Below the pieces are notes generated by a model that saw nothing but the letters and a program-made list of their open reading frames with translations, did not search any database and was not told the DNA's origin. Positions 24,579-39,646 of a stretch of DNA of 64,000 nucleotides are shown piece after piece. The stretch is taken from assembly GCA_031260295.1 (NCBI GenBank), contig JAIRKE010000028.1:1-64000 (forward strand). The letters run 5' to 3'. A program made the translations under genes and the position numbers. Every line of letters starts with the position of its first letter. The stretch's first letter is position 1. The DNA is from Azonexus sp. (lineage in GTDB: Bacteria; Pseudomonadota; Gammaproteobacteria; Burkholderiales; Rhodocyclaceae).

Positions 24579-25685
24579 ATGGTTCTTATTAAAAGCCAAA
24601 GAGACACGCTCCTCGCCCCGCTACAGTCCGTGTCGGGAATCGTCGAACGGCGTCACACGCTGCCGATCCTGTCCAATGTGCTGCTGGAAAAGAAGGGCGA
24701 GCGGCTGACGCTGCTGGCGACTGATATCGAGATCCAGATCACCACCGTGACCGAGGGCGCAACCGGCGATGGAGATGGCGCTGTAACTGTCGGCGCCCGC
24801 AAGTTGCAGGAAATCCTGCGCTCGCTGCCGGACACTGCTGAAATCAGCTTGCTGCTCGAAGACAGACGTCTCCAGGTTCGCGCGGGAAAGAGCCGCTTTA
24901 GCCTACAGACTCTACCGGCTGACGATTTCCCACGAATGACGCTGACCGAGGGCGATACCCAGCAGTTTCAGATGACGCAAAAGGACTTCCGCCAGTTGCT
25001 GGGCAAGACCCAGTACAGCATGGCCGCCCAGGATGTCCGCTATTACCTCAATGGCTTGCTATTGCTGGTCGAGGGCAAGGAATTGCGCGCCGTCGCCACC
25101 GACGGCCATCGCCTGGCCTATGCCAGCGTCGCCATTGATACCGAGCTGCCGCGCCAGGAACTGATCCTGCCGCGCAAGACCGTGCTTGAATTGAACCGCC
25201 TGCTGGTCGACAGCGACGAGCCGTTGAATATCACGTTGGCCCCGAATCAGGTGCGTTTCGCTTTCGGTTCGGTGGTGCTGGTCTCCAAGCTGATCGATGG
25301 CAAGTTCCCGGATTACGAGCGGGTGGTGCCGGCAGCTTTGCGCAATCACATGACGATGGCCCGTCAGACGTTGATGCAGGCCATGCAGCGTGCCGCCATT
25401 CTGACCAATGAGAAATTCCGGGGTATTCGCGTGGTACTCGGCGACAATAGCCTCAAGTTGATTGCCGCCAACGCCGAGCAGGAAGAGGCGCAGGAAGAAA
25501 TCGAGGTCGATTACAGCGGTGAGGCCATTGATGTCGGCTTTAACGTTGGCTACCTACTCGACGTACTGAACAACGTCCATACCGATGAAGTGCAGTGGAG
25601 TTTCAACGATGCCAGTTCCAGTGCCCTGATCACGGTGCCGGGCAATGACCGCTTCAAGTACGTCATCATGCCGATGCGTATTTGA
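24579..25685 (+). CDS. dnaN: DNA polymerase III beta subunit (sliding clamp)
   Basis: 368 residues, the usual length, starting MVLIKSQRDTLLAPLQSVSG with an AAAGGAAG ribosome site. The three-fold clamp repeats are recognisable: VERRHTLPILSNVLLE in the first, FRQLLGKTQYSMAAQDVRYY in the second, RAAILTNEKFRGIRV in the third. The C-terminus VPGNDRFKYVIMPMRI matches the family end. It encircles DNA and tethers polymerase III. It sits between dnaA and gyrB. Confidence 0.98.
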   Translation: MVLIKSQRDTLLAPLQSVSGIVERRHTLPILSNVLLEKKGERLTLLATDIEIQITTVTEGATGDGDGAVTVGARKLQEILRSLPDTAEISLLLEDRRLQVRAGKSRFSLQTLPADDFPRMTLTEGDTQQFQMTQKDFRQLLGKTQYSMAAQDVRYYLNGLLLLVEGKELRAVATDGHRLAYASVAIDTELPRQELILPRKTVLELNRLLVDSDEPLNITLAPNQVRFAFGSVVLVSKLIDGKFPDYERVVPAALRNHMTMARQTLMQAMQRAAILTNEKFRGIRVVLGDNSLKLIAANAEQEEAQEEIEVDYSGEAIDVGFNVGYLLDVLNNVHTDEVQWSFNDASSSALITVPGNDRFKYVIMPMRI

Positions 25686-25734
25686 ATGACATCATATTTT
25701 CTGGTTGATCAGAGGGCCGTCCGCCGGGCGGGCC

Positions 25735-25750
25735 TGTTTCACGTGGAACA
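25735..25750. promoter_or_regulatory. parS site 1
   Basis: TGTTTCACGTGGAACA differs from the consensus TGTTTCACGTGAAACA at one position that varies in known sites. It lies in the 71-bp dnaN-gyrB spacer, 1.2 kb from the candidate oriC. ParB should bind here and load the segregation complex. Confidence 0.85.
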
Positions 25751-25753
25751 TAA

Positions 25754-28231
<2,478 letters not shown>

Positions 28232-28300
28232 AGGCTATTGTCGGGTGACACAGAATGAGTTGAGCAGGTTCTGCGGGTCAATACATGGCGCCATCGGTGG

Positions 28301-29200
28301 CTAGTTTCTTGGACGAATTATCTTAGATTCGTATACAAAACGCTCTCCCGGAGTTAATTTGAAATTGCAATCTTCTGCCGGAAGGCCATTCAATTTCAAC
28401 AGAACAATGGCTTCGCTCTTCTCTGCAAGATCATCAAGCATTCTTTCTTCAAGCTTCTCCAAATGCGATAGCATGTGCAGAAACCCCGTTAGTACTTCAT
28501 CACAGTCATTCAAGAGTTGTGTTTTGGAATCCTCCACAGACCGGATATTCAGCATCTGAATTTCCGAGTGTGCTGCCTGTGAGTTCCTTAGCTTGTTCAC
28601 TAAATCTATGTGATCCATAGTGCAATAGTCGAACTCAAGGCACAAGCGAAATGGGTATGCTAAAGAGCCAACCATCGAGACAGAGTGAGGTTCCTTCCCG
28701 TTCTGCCTTTTGCAGCTTGGGCACTGGGACTCAAGCAAAGCGCCAAGCGCCATACGCTTGTACTGTGCCTCAGGGAATTGAGTACAGTAGAGCAATTGCT
28801 TGATCGCGACTTCACATATCCTTGCTGCGTACAGAACTACTTCGTTGTATAAACGGAGCCGCTCTATCTCCGCATCCACCTCGTCATGGTCCGGTGTTTG
28901 CATGGTGGCGTAGTCGTGAAAGGCATTAACAATTCTGCCCATTATCAGCGTAAGCGACACCCCGCTGAATGTATAAGGATTGGTGTAACTGCCTCTTGCG
29001 TGTAGGTCAGTTGTTGACGCAATTGAAAGCGACCCACGTTGCATCAGCCAAGCTCGCATCTCCTTAGCGAGGGGCAAAAAATTGATACCCACGATCTGTT
29101 CGCCTATCCAGCGAAACGCTTGGGGACGGTAGTCCCAAGGTTGATGTGCACCATGCCACTCTCGCCGTGGACGTTGATTCGTGCTACCGGTGTCATTCAT
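28301..29200 (-). CDS. uncharacterised protein with HEPN-type RNase motif
   Basis: 299 residues from ATG 29200; an upstream TTG at 29227 is less likely. No named family recognised. Residues 205-211 read RNSQAAH inside a helical stretch (IDLVNKLRNSQAAHSEIQ), which fits the HEPN nuclease motif R-N-x4-H. A CPSC pair at 160-163 may bind metal with other cysteines. The C-terminal helix LEKLEERMLDDLAEKSEAIV looks coiled-coil. Base composition is clearly more AT-rich than gyrB or dtd. The gene diverges from the GmrSD-like nuclease gene across 332 bp, so it may be a partner in one defence locus. Function is inference. Confidence 0.6.
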   Translation of the reverse strand: MNDTGSTNQRPRREWHGAHQPWDYRPQAFRWIGEQIVGINFLPLAKEMRAWLMQRGSLSIASTTDLHARGSYTNPYTFSGVSLTLIMGRIVNAFHDYATMQTPDHDEVDAEIERLRLYNEVVLYAARICEVAIKQLLYCTQFPEAQYKRMALGALLESQCPSCKRQNGKEPHSVSMVGSLAYPFRLCLEFDYCTMDHIDLVNKLRNSQAAHSEIQMLNIRSVEDSKTQLLNDCDEVLTGFLHMLSHLEKLEERMLDDLAEKSEAIVLLKLNGLPAEDCNFKLTPGERFVYESKIIRPRN

Positions 29201-29532
29201 GATCGTAGAGTACTCCAGTTCCCCCAACTACCAATGTTCTAGACAGCCCATTGTTGACCGATACGGACTGACTAACGAACATCAGCAAAGGCCGATATCC
29301 GGCGCCATGCCGGGGGCAACAAGCAGCATTTCAGCCAATCCAACCATATGAGGCTCCGCATTTTGCGGTCAGCAAAGCGGATAGTTACCTGCGTCGGGGA
29401 GGAATCGCCTCGGGTGGCATTCCCGATCTGGCAAGCCCATATCACTGGCTCAGAAGACCACCGGGGACAGAAGGATCAAGCCATAGTACCATCTCGCATA
29501 ATTGTTCAAAAAAATAGCCGCCTGGGGGATAT
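29201..29532. other. divergent intergenic region of the putative defence island
   Basis: 332 bp between the HEPN-motif gene and the GmrSD-like gene. A 62-codon open frame at 29348-29536 runs into the nuclease start and has no clear ribosome site. The AT-rich stretch near 29491-29518 (cataattgttcaaaaaaata) is the likeliest promoter region. No tRNA or attachment repeat is evident. Confidence 0.4.
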
Positions 29533-31650
29533 GTGAAAGCTACAGAAGCAAATTTGCTTAAATTTCTAAAGAAATCGCCCCAGTTCGTCATCCCGATCTA
29601 TCAGCGCAATTACTCGTGGACCGAAGAACAATGTCGGCAGCTTTGGGCAGACCTGTTGCGTGCCGGTCGCCACGAGAATGTGGTTGCGCATTTCATCGGT
29701 TCAATTGTCTATGTCGAACGCGGCTTATCGAACGTCGTCCAGCAGGAAGCGTTGTTGGTCATCGACGGGCAGCAGCGGTTGACTACGTCGACGCTCCTTA
29801 TTGCTGCTCTTGCCAAACACTTTGAAAACAAGGGTATCGCTGAACTGTTGGAGACTTTCTCTGCGAAGAAACTTCGCAACTATTACCTCTTGAATCCCGA
29901 CGAAGAAGGTGCACGCCATTTCAAGCTGCTACTGTCTGAAACCGACAAGGAAACATTGTTGGCGATTCTTCGAGGCTCGCCTATACCTGCCGAAAGCAGC
30001 ACACGGATTAACGAGAACTACGCGCTGTTCCAGCAGTTGATTGGGCAGCATGAAAATGAGCTAGAGGCTATATGCCAAGGCCTCGCCAAGTTGGTCATTG
30101 TTGATGTTTCACTCGACCGCTCGCAAGACAACCCGCAGTTAATTTTCGAGAGCATGAACTCAACTGGCCTTGAGTTGAGTCAAGCCGATCTTATCCGCAA
30201 CTTCATCCTCATGGGGTTGGAGCCGAAGCTTCAGACCGAGCTGTACAAAAGTTACTGGCGTCCGATGGAGAAGGGATTCGGGCAGGCGGCCTACGCCGTT
30301 CATTTCGATGCATTCATGCGCCACTACCTGACGGCGAAGATGGGCGAAATACCCAATGTGCGCGAGGTTTATACCGCGTTCAAGGCCTACGCACGATCGG
30401 GCGATACTCGGGATCTCGTCGCCGATATTCACGCGTATGCGAACTACTATTGTGCCATCGCGCTTGGCTCGGAATCTGACTCGTCGTTGAAGCAAGCATT
30501 CCATGACCTCCGCGAGTTGAAGGTAGAGGTTTCCTACCCCTTCCTGCTCGATGCCTACAACGATTACAAGCATGATCGTCTTAGCGCCGACGAATTGGTG
30601 CAGATCGTCAGAATGGTGGAGAGCTACGTTTTCCGACGGGCCATTTGTGCGATTCCCACCAATTCAATGAACAAAACGTTTGCAGGCCTGTCGCGAACCC
30701 TGAAAAAGGACCGCTACCTCGAAAGTGTCAAGGCCGCATTCCTCTTGATGCCGTCCTACCGACGCTTCCCCAATGACGAGGAGTTTCAGCGTGATATCAA
30801 GTTGCGAGACCTTTACAACTTCCGCAGCCGTAGCTATTGGCTGCGCCGTTTGGAGAACCACGGCAAGAAAGAGCGTATTGATGTTGAAAACTACACCATC
30901 GAGCACATTCTTCCGCAAAATGAATCGTTGTCGAAGGAATGGCAAGCGGAGCTAGGCCTAGAGTGGCAACATATCCAGCAAACTTGGCTACATACCTTGG
31001 GGAATCTCACGCTGACCGGATACAACAGCGAGTACCGAGATTTCCCATTCGCCTATAAACGCGATCAAGTCGTCGACAAAGACGGTAACCTGATCGGGTT
31101 CGCACATAGCCCACTAAAGCTCAATTTTGGCCTTGGGAAAGTTGAGGCTTGGAATGAGGATGCCATCAAAATGCGTGCTGACAGGTTGGCACTTGAAGCG
31201 ACGAAGGTATGGGCATCGCCACAGTTGCCGCCCGATGTATTTGACGCTTATCGACCGGCAGCAGCCAAAACGGGGCAGCAGTACAGCATCAGCGATCACT
31301 CGTTCCTCGCCTCTGGCTTGATGCGGGAGTTGTTTGATCTATTCCGTGAAGCTGTCCTGGCGCTTGATCCCTGTGTCACCGAAGAATTCTTGAAGCTGTA
31401 CGTTGCCTACAAGGCAGAAACAAACTTCGTCGACGTCGTCCCTCAGGCAAAGCGTTTGCGTCTTGCCATCAATATGCCCTTCCATGAGATTGACGATCCT
31501 AGGGGGATTTGTCTCGACGTAACTAATCTTGGCCGCTGGGGCAACGGCGATGTTGAAGTAGGACTTGCCACCAAGGAAGACTTGCCTTACGTCATGGGGT
31601 TGGTTCGGCAGTCGTTCGACCGCCAAATGGGTGGTCCCCAAGATGCGTAA
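29533..31650 (+). CDS. DUF262-DUF1524-DUF5655 protein, GmrSD-like nuclease
   Basis: 705 residues from GTG 29533, with GGGGG upstream. The N-terminal DUF262 (ParB/sulfiredoxin-like NTPase) has FVIPIYQRNYSW (18-29) and VIDGQQRLTTSTLL (76-89). DUF1524, an HNH-type nuclease, has YTIEHILPQNES (454-465) and LHTLGNLTLTGYNSEYRD (about 487-505). A C-terminal DUF5655 domain (about 580-700) has FVDVVPQAKRLRLAINMPFH and GRWGNGDVEVGL. GmrSD proteins are type IV restriction enzymes that use NTP to cut DNA with glucosylated hydroxymethylcytosine. This is a single-chain version with an extra domain. All motifs look intact. It lies in a lower-G+C insert between gyrB and dtd. Confidence 0.85.
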   Translation: MKATEANLLKFLKKSPQFVIPIYQRNYSWTEEQCRQLWADLLRAGRHENVVAHFIGSIVYVERGLSNVVQQEALLVIDGQQRLTTSTLLIAALAKHFENKGIAELLETFSAKKLRNYYLLNPDEEGARHFKLLLSETDKETLLAILRGSPIPAESSTRINENYALFQQLIGQHENELEAICQGLAKLVIVDVSLDRSQDNPQLIFESMNSTGLELSQADLIRNFILMGLEPKLQTELYKSYWRPMEKGFGQAAYAVHFDAFMRHYLTAKMGEIPNVREVYTAFKAYARSGDTRDLVADIHAYANYYCAIALGSESDSSLKQAFHDLRELKVEVSYPFLLDAYNDYKHDRLSADELVQIVRMVESYVFRRAICAIPTNSMNKTFAGLSRTLKKDRYLESVKAAFLLMPSYRRFPNDEEFQRDIKLRDLYNFRSRSYWLRRLENHGKKERIDVENYTIEHILPQNESLSKEWQAELGLEWQHIQQTWLHTLGNLTLTGYNSEYRDFPFAYKRDQVVDKDGNLIGFAHSPLKLNFGLGKVEAWNEDAIKMRADRLALEATKVWASPQLPPDVFDAYRPAAAKTGQQYSISDHSFLASGLMRELFDLFREAVLALDPCVTEEFLKLYVAYKAETNFVDVVPQAKRLRLAINMPFHEIDDPRGICLDVTNLGRWGNGDVEVGLATKEDLPYVMGLVRQSFDRQMGGPQDA

Positions 31651-31661
31651 ATAAGGTAATC

Positions 31662-31769
31662 ATGGCCTACAACGGACAAGAAACATCGCAGATGTATTGT
31701 GACCCAGCAAAACTTGCTCAACTTGTCCGGCTATCCGGTCCGATACAGAGAGAAAAACAATGCGAGTAG
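31662..31769 (+). CDS. possible 35-residue small protein
   Basis: ATG 31662 is preceded by AAGG at good spacing and follows the nuclease stop by 11 bp. The product is [20 protein letters not shown] plus 15 residues ([15 protein letters not shown]), ending 10 bp inside dtd in another frame. It could be a real small gene co-transcribed with the nuclease, or a translational leader for dtd. Length alone cannot distinguish it from chance. Confidence 0.3.
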   Translation: MAYNGQETSQMYCDPAKLAQLVRLSGPIQREKQCE

Positions 31770-32212
31770 TAGTACAGCGGGTCAACGAAGCAGCGGTGTC
31801 GGTGGAGAACCGGGAGGTTGGTCGGATTGGCAGGGGGTTACTGGTGCTGGCTGGGTTCGAGGCTGTCGATGGCGATGTAGATCTTGACTGGATGGCCGGC
31901 AAGTTGGTGCGCTTGCGCCTGTTCGCCGACGCCGACGGGGTGATGAACCGTAGCGTGCGCGATGTCGGTGGCGATATCCTGGCCATTTCACAATTCACAC
32001 TGTTTGCCTCGGCGAAAAAGGGCAACCGGCCGTCGTGGAGTCGGGCGGTACCGGGCGAGTTGTCGCGACCGCTGTTCGAGCGTTTCGTCGAGCGGCTTTC
32101 GGCCGGGCTGGGTAAGCCGGTACCGACCGGAGTGTTTGGGGCCGATATGCGGATTGCCTTGGTCAACGATGGGCCGGTGACGCTTTGCCTTGATTCGCGC
32201 TCGCCGGAATAG
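31760..32212 (+). CDS. dtd: D-aminoacyl-tRNA deacylase
   Basis: 150 residues, normal length. [15 protein letters not shown] opens the fold. The active-site motifs are [20 protein letters not shown] and the cross-subunit [12 protein letters not shown]. It hydrolyses D-amino acids mischarged on tRNA in the cytoplasm. It is the first core gene to the right of the low-G+C insert and converges with the sirtuin gene. Confidence 0.96.
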   Translation: MRVVVQRVNEAAVSVENREVGRIGRGLLVLAGFEAVDGDVDLDWMAGKLVRLRLFADADGVMNRSVRDVGGDILAISQFTLFASAKKGNRPSWSRAVPGELSRPLFERFVERLSAGLGKPVPTGVFGADMRIALVNDGPVTLCLDSRSPE

Positions 32213-32221
32213 CCAGTAGTT

Positions 32222-33070
32222 TCAGCCAGTCAGAGCGGCGCGTAGCGCGGTGAGGCCGGCCAGGCCGCCGCAGGCTAGGCCAAGGGCGCGGGTCAGGTCG
32301 GGTACTTCGGGGGCGGCGGGGTTGATGCGGATCAGTCGGCCGCCGCATTGCTCGGAAAAACGGCGCACGCTGGGGATGGCGGTGCCGGCGCCGATTTCGA
32401 TGCAGACCAGGCGGTCGACGCCGGCCAGCCAGTCGTCCAGACGTTGGCGCTGCTGTTCGCTGCGCCGCTCGACCCAGTGCCAGTCATTGAACATCAGGAT
32501 GTTGGGCCGTGCCACGGCGCCGCAGTGGGGGCAGGTCGGGATGGCGTTGCACAATTGGCAGTGTTCGACGTCGACATCTGGATGGAAGTCGTCGGCCGGC
32601 CAGATGGCTTCCCGGCAAGGCTGGGTGCATTGCAGGTGGTGGATGGAGCCGTGAATCTCGTAGATTTGCTCGGGCGCGAAGCCGGCTTTCTGGAATTGGC
32701 CGTCGACATTGCTGGTGAATACACGCAGGCCGTGCCGCAGCGGTGCGGCGATTTCGCGCAGCAGGGCGAAGCCGGCGTGCGGCGGGGTGTGCCGGTAGCG
32801 TTCTAGGCGGTGGCCGTAGAAGCCCCAGGCCAGCGCCGGGTCGTGGGCGAAGGCGGCGGGATTGGCGATCGACTCGAACGGGATGCGGGCGCGGCCGAGC
32901 GCCGGGTAGTGCCGCCAGAAGCCCGCCGTGCCGCGAAAGTCGGGCAGTCCGGAATCGACTCCCATGCCGGCGCCGGCGCAGACCAGCAGGGCATCGGCGC
33001 TGCGCAACCAAGCGGCGGCGCGGGCCAGCGCTGTGGCGTCAAGTGGGGACGGGGTGCCCTCCTCGGTCAT
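32222..33070 (-). CDS. Sir2-family NAD-dependent deacylase
   Basis: 282 residues from ATG 33070; a GTG at 33088 overlapping the upstream gene is an alternative. The NAD site is CAGAGMGVDSGLPDFRGTAGFW; the catalytic His lies in YEIHGSIHHLQC. Four zinc-binding cysteines come from CTQPC and CQLCNAIPTCPHC. The late NAD motif is CIEIGAGTAIPSVRRF. Sirtuins remove acyl groups from lysines or transfer ADP-ribose; the substrate is unknown. The first motif has Gly where classical sirtuins have Ser. It lies 7 bp after the HD-GYP gene, so co-transcription is likely. Confidence 0.85.
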   Translation of the reverse strand: MTEEGTPSPLDATALARAAAWLRSADALLVCAGAGMGVDSGLPDFRGTAGFWRHYPALGRARIPFESIANPAAFAHDPALAWGFYGHRLERYRHTPPHAGFALLREIAAPLRHGLRVFTSNVDGQFQKAGFAPEQIYEIHGSIHHLQCTQPCREAIWPADDFHPDVDVEHCQLCNAIPTCPHCGAVARPNILMFNDWHWVERRSEQQRQRLDDWLAGVDRLVCIEIGAGTAIPSVRRFSEQCGGRLIRINPAAPEVPDLTRALGLACGGLAGLTALRAALTG

Positions 33071-33077
33071 CGCCGTC

Positions 33078-34214
33078 TCAATTGTCACGTTTCGGGTGGA
33101 TTAGCCCGCCGGGGTGGCCTTCCGGGATTTCGCGGTGCTCGTAGATTTCCTGGAGCCGGAATTCGAGGTCGGTCAGCGCGCCGTTTTCGTCGGCGTAGAT
33201 GTCGCGGATGTGCAGGATGTCCGGCAGCGCCTTGTGGAAGGCTTGCAGCAGTTGCGGATCGAAATGCCGGCCATTTTCGTGCTTGAGGATGCGCAGCGCT
33301 TCGTCAAGGGGATATGCCGGCTTGTAGGGGCGCACCGAAACCAGCGCATCGAAGACGTCGGCGATGGCGACGATGCGCCCTTCGAGCGGGATGTCGGTGC
33401 CCTTGAGGCCGCGCGGATAGCCGCTGCCGTTCCATCTCTCGTGGTGGTTGAGGGCGATGACGCGCGCTGTTTCGAGCAGTTCGCTGTCATGCTTGCCGAT
33501 AATCTTGGCGCCCATCAGCGGGTGTTGGCGCATGACTTGCCATTCTTCGGCGTCGAGCGGGCCGGGCTTGAGCAGGATGGCGTCGGGAATGCCGATTTTG
33601 CCGATGTCGTGCATCAGCGCGGTGCTGGCGATGATGTCCGTGGTTTCCTGGCCGAGGCCATGCGCTTCGGCGATCAGTCGGACATAGTGGCTCATGCGCA
33701 GGACGTGGTTGCCGGTCTCGTTGTCCTTGAATTCGGCGGCACGGCCGAGGCGGCGGATGATCTGTTGGCGGGTGGTGAGCAGTTCGGCTGTGCGCTGGCG
33801 GACCATGCGCTCCAGTTCGCGTGCTTGGTCGTAGAGGGCGAGGTGGGTGCGCACCCGGGCTTTGACGATGGGCGGGCTGATCGGTTTGGTGATGTAATCG
33901 ACGGCGCCGATGGCCAGGCCGCGCTCTTCGTCGGCGATGGTGCTCATGGCGGTGACGAAGATGATCGGGATGTGCCGGCGGTCCGGGTTGGCCTTGAGGC
34001 GGCGGCAGATTTCCAGGCCCGAGAGGCCGGGCATCATGATGTCGAGCAGGATCAGGTCGGGCGGTTCGTCGGAATAGACGATTTGCAGCGCCTTCTCGCC
34101 GGAGGTGGTGACGCGGACCCGGTAGTCGTCGACGAGGGTTTCGCTGAGCAGGTCGATGTTTTCCGGGACGTCGTCGACGACCAGGATGCTTTGCTTGGGC
34201 AGCAGGGAGGACAT
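33078..34214 (-). CDS. response regulator with HD-GYP phosphodiesterase domain (RpfG-like)
   Basis: 378 residues from ATG 34214 with GGAGAAG upstream. The receiver domain (about 10-125) has ILVVDDVPENIDLLSETLVD and the phosphoacceptor Asp in LILLDIMMPG. The HD-GYP domain has ALMHDIGKIGIPDAIL, HHERWNGSGYPRGL and IVAIADVFDALVS. It probably degrades cyclic-di-GMP when phosphorylated. The gene follows the large hybrid kinase by 11 bp and is likely its output partner. Such pairs set motile versus sessile behaviour; the exact output is inference. Confidence 0.93.
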   Translation of the reverse strand: MSSLLPKQSILVVDDVPENIDLLSETLVDDYRVRVTTSGEKALQIVYSDEPPDLILLDIMMPGLSGLEICRRLKANPDRRHIPIIFVTAMSTIADEERGLAIGAVDYITKPISPPIVKARVRTHLALYDQARELERMVRQRTAELLTTRQQIIRRLGRAAEFKDNETGNHVLRMSHYVRLIAEAHGLGQETTDIIASTALMHDIGKIGIPDAILLKPGPLDAEEWQVMRQHPLMGAKIIGKHDSELLETARVIALNHHERWNGSGYPRGLKGTDIPLEGRIVAIADVFDALVSVRPYKPAYPLDEALRILKHENGRHFDPQLLQAFHKALPDILHIRDIYADENGALTDLEFRLQEIYEHREIPEGHPGGLIHPKRDN

Positions 34215-34225
34215 GGCTTCTCCGC

Positions 34226-38509
<4,284 letters not shown>

Positions 38510-38606
38510 AGTATTTCTCCCGCCGCTGTGGCCTGCCGGAAAATGTCGGGTGAATGCAGGCCGGCCTCATAGGATAGCCTGAGCGACACCGGTCCGGCAA
38601 GGCGGT

Positions 38607-39638
38607 TCAGGGCACGACGATGAGATCGGCGGGGCGACCGCCGATGAATTCCAGGCGACGGTTCAGTGCTTCGGTGACGAACAGACGGCCGTCGGCGTCG
38701 ACGCGCAGCACCTGGTCGGCGCCCATTTTTTTGGCCAGCCTTTGCCAGTGCTCGGGGCCGGCGATGAAGATCGGCTTGGAAACGACGTCGGACAATGTGC
38801 CGGCGTGCGGCCCGGCCGGCAACAGCACGGTGACGGCCTGGGTGTGATCGGCCGGATAGCCACGGCGCGGGTCGAGCAGATGGGCGTAGCGCTGGCCGTC
38901 CACTTCGAAGAAGCGCTGGTAGTCGCCGGAGGTGCCGATCGCCTCGCCGTCGTGAAGTTCCACCGTGGCCAGCGGTCCGGGCTGGCGGGGATGCTGGATG
39001 CCGACCCGCCAGGCGCGGCCTTTACGGTCGCCGAGCGCCAGCACATTGCCGCCGATGTTGATCAGCGCGTTCTGGATGCCTTGCTGGCGCAGGATGGCAG
39101 CGGCGCGGTCGAGGGCAACGCCCTTGAGGTAACCACCGAAATCGAAGGCGACATGGCGCTTGCGGCTGTGCACCGTGGTTCCGTCGACGACGATGTCGGC
39201 CAGCGATGGCCGCTCCGCCAGCCAAGCGGCAATAGCCGATGGCGGCGGCAGTTCGGCCTTGAATTCATCGGTCTGGAAGCCCCATAGGTGGATCAGTTCG
39301 CCGATACCGGGGTCGAACAGATAGTCGCCCTGGGTGCTCAGTTGCTGTGCGTCACGGATCAAGTCGGCTAGTTCAGGACTGACCGCGTGCGGCCGGCCGG
39401 CGGCGATGGCCGCGTTGAGTTCGGACAGTTCCGACGGTTGCCAGGCGTGGTAGGCCCGGTGCATACGGTCGAATTCGCCGAGCACGGCGGCAATGGCCCG
39501 GCGCCCCTGTTCCGGTTCGGCGCTGGCGACGATGATCTCGACACGGGTGCCGAAGACGTAGGCTTGTTGCTCCTGCAAGGGCGTGCGGCCGCAGGCGGCG
39601 AGCCAGAAGGCGAGGAGCAGGGTTAGCAGCGGCCGCAT
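38607..39638 (-). CDS. apbE: FAD:protein FMN transferase ApbE, lipoprotein
   Basis: 343 residues. A lipoprotein signal MRPLLTLLLAFWLAAC places Cys16 as the lipidated residue. ApbE motifs: GTRVEIIVAS, FDRMHRAYHAWQPSELSELN, VAFDFGGYLKGVALDRAAAI, NIGGNVLALG and HLLDPRRGYPADH. It attaches FMN to a threonine of periplasmic flavoproteins such as Nqr or Rnf subunits. Its target is not in this window. The gene lies 8 bp after gshA. Confidence 0.94.
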   Translation of the reverse strand: MRPLLTLLLAFWLAACGRTPLQEQQAYVFGTRVEIIVASAEPEQGRRAIAAVLGEFDRMHRAYHAWQPSELSELNAAIAAGRPHAVSPELADLIRDAQQLSTQGDYLFDPGIGELIHLWGFQTDEFKAELPPPSAIAAWLAERPSLADIVVDGTTVHSRKRHVAFDFGGYLKGVALDRAAAILRQQGIQNALINIGGNVLALGDRKGRAWRVGIQHPRQPGPLATVELHDGEAIGTSGDYQRFFEVDGQRYAHLLDPRRGYPADHTQAVTVLLPAGPHAGTLSDVVSKPIFIAGPEHWQRLAKKMGADQVLRVDADGRLFVTEALNRRLEFIGGRPADLIVVP

Positions 39639-39646
39639 GCCGCAGT

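Noticed and set aside
29348..29536. 62-codon plus-strand frame before the GmrSD-like gene
   Set aside because: No ribosome site, no recognisable sequence, and it overlaps the nuclease start; kept only as part of the intergenic description.
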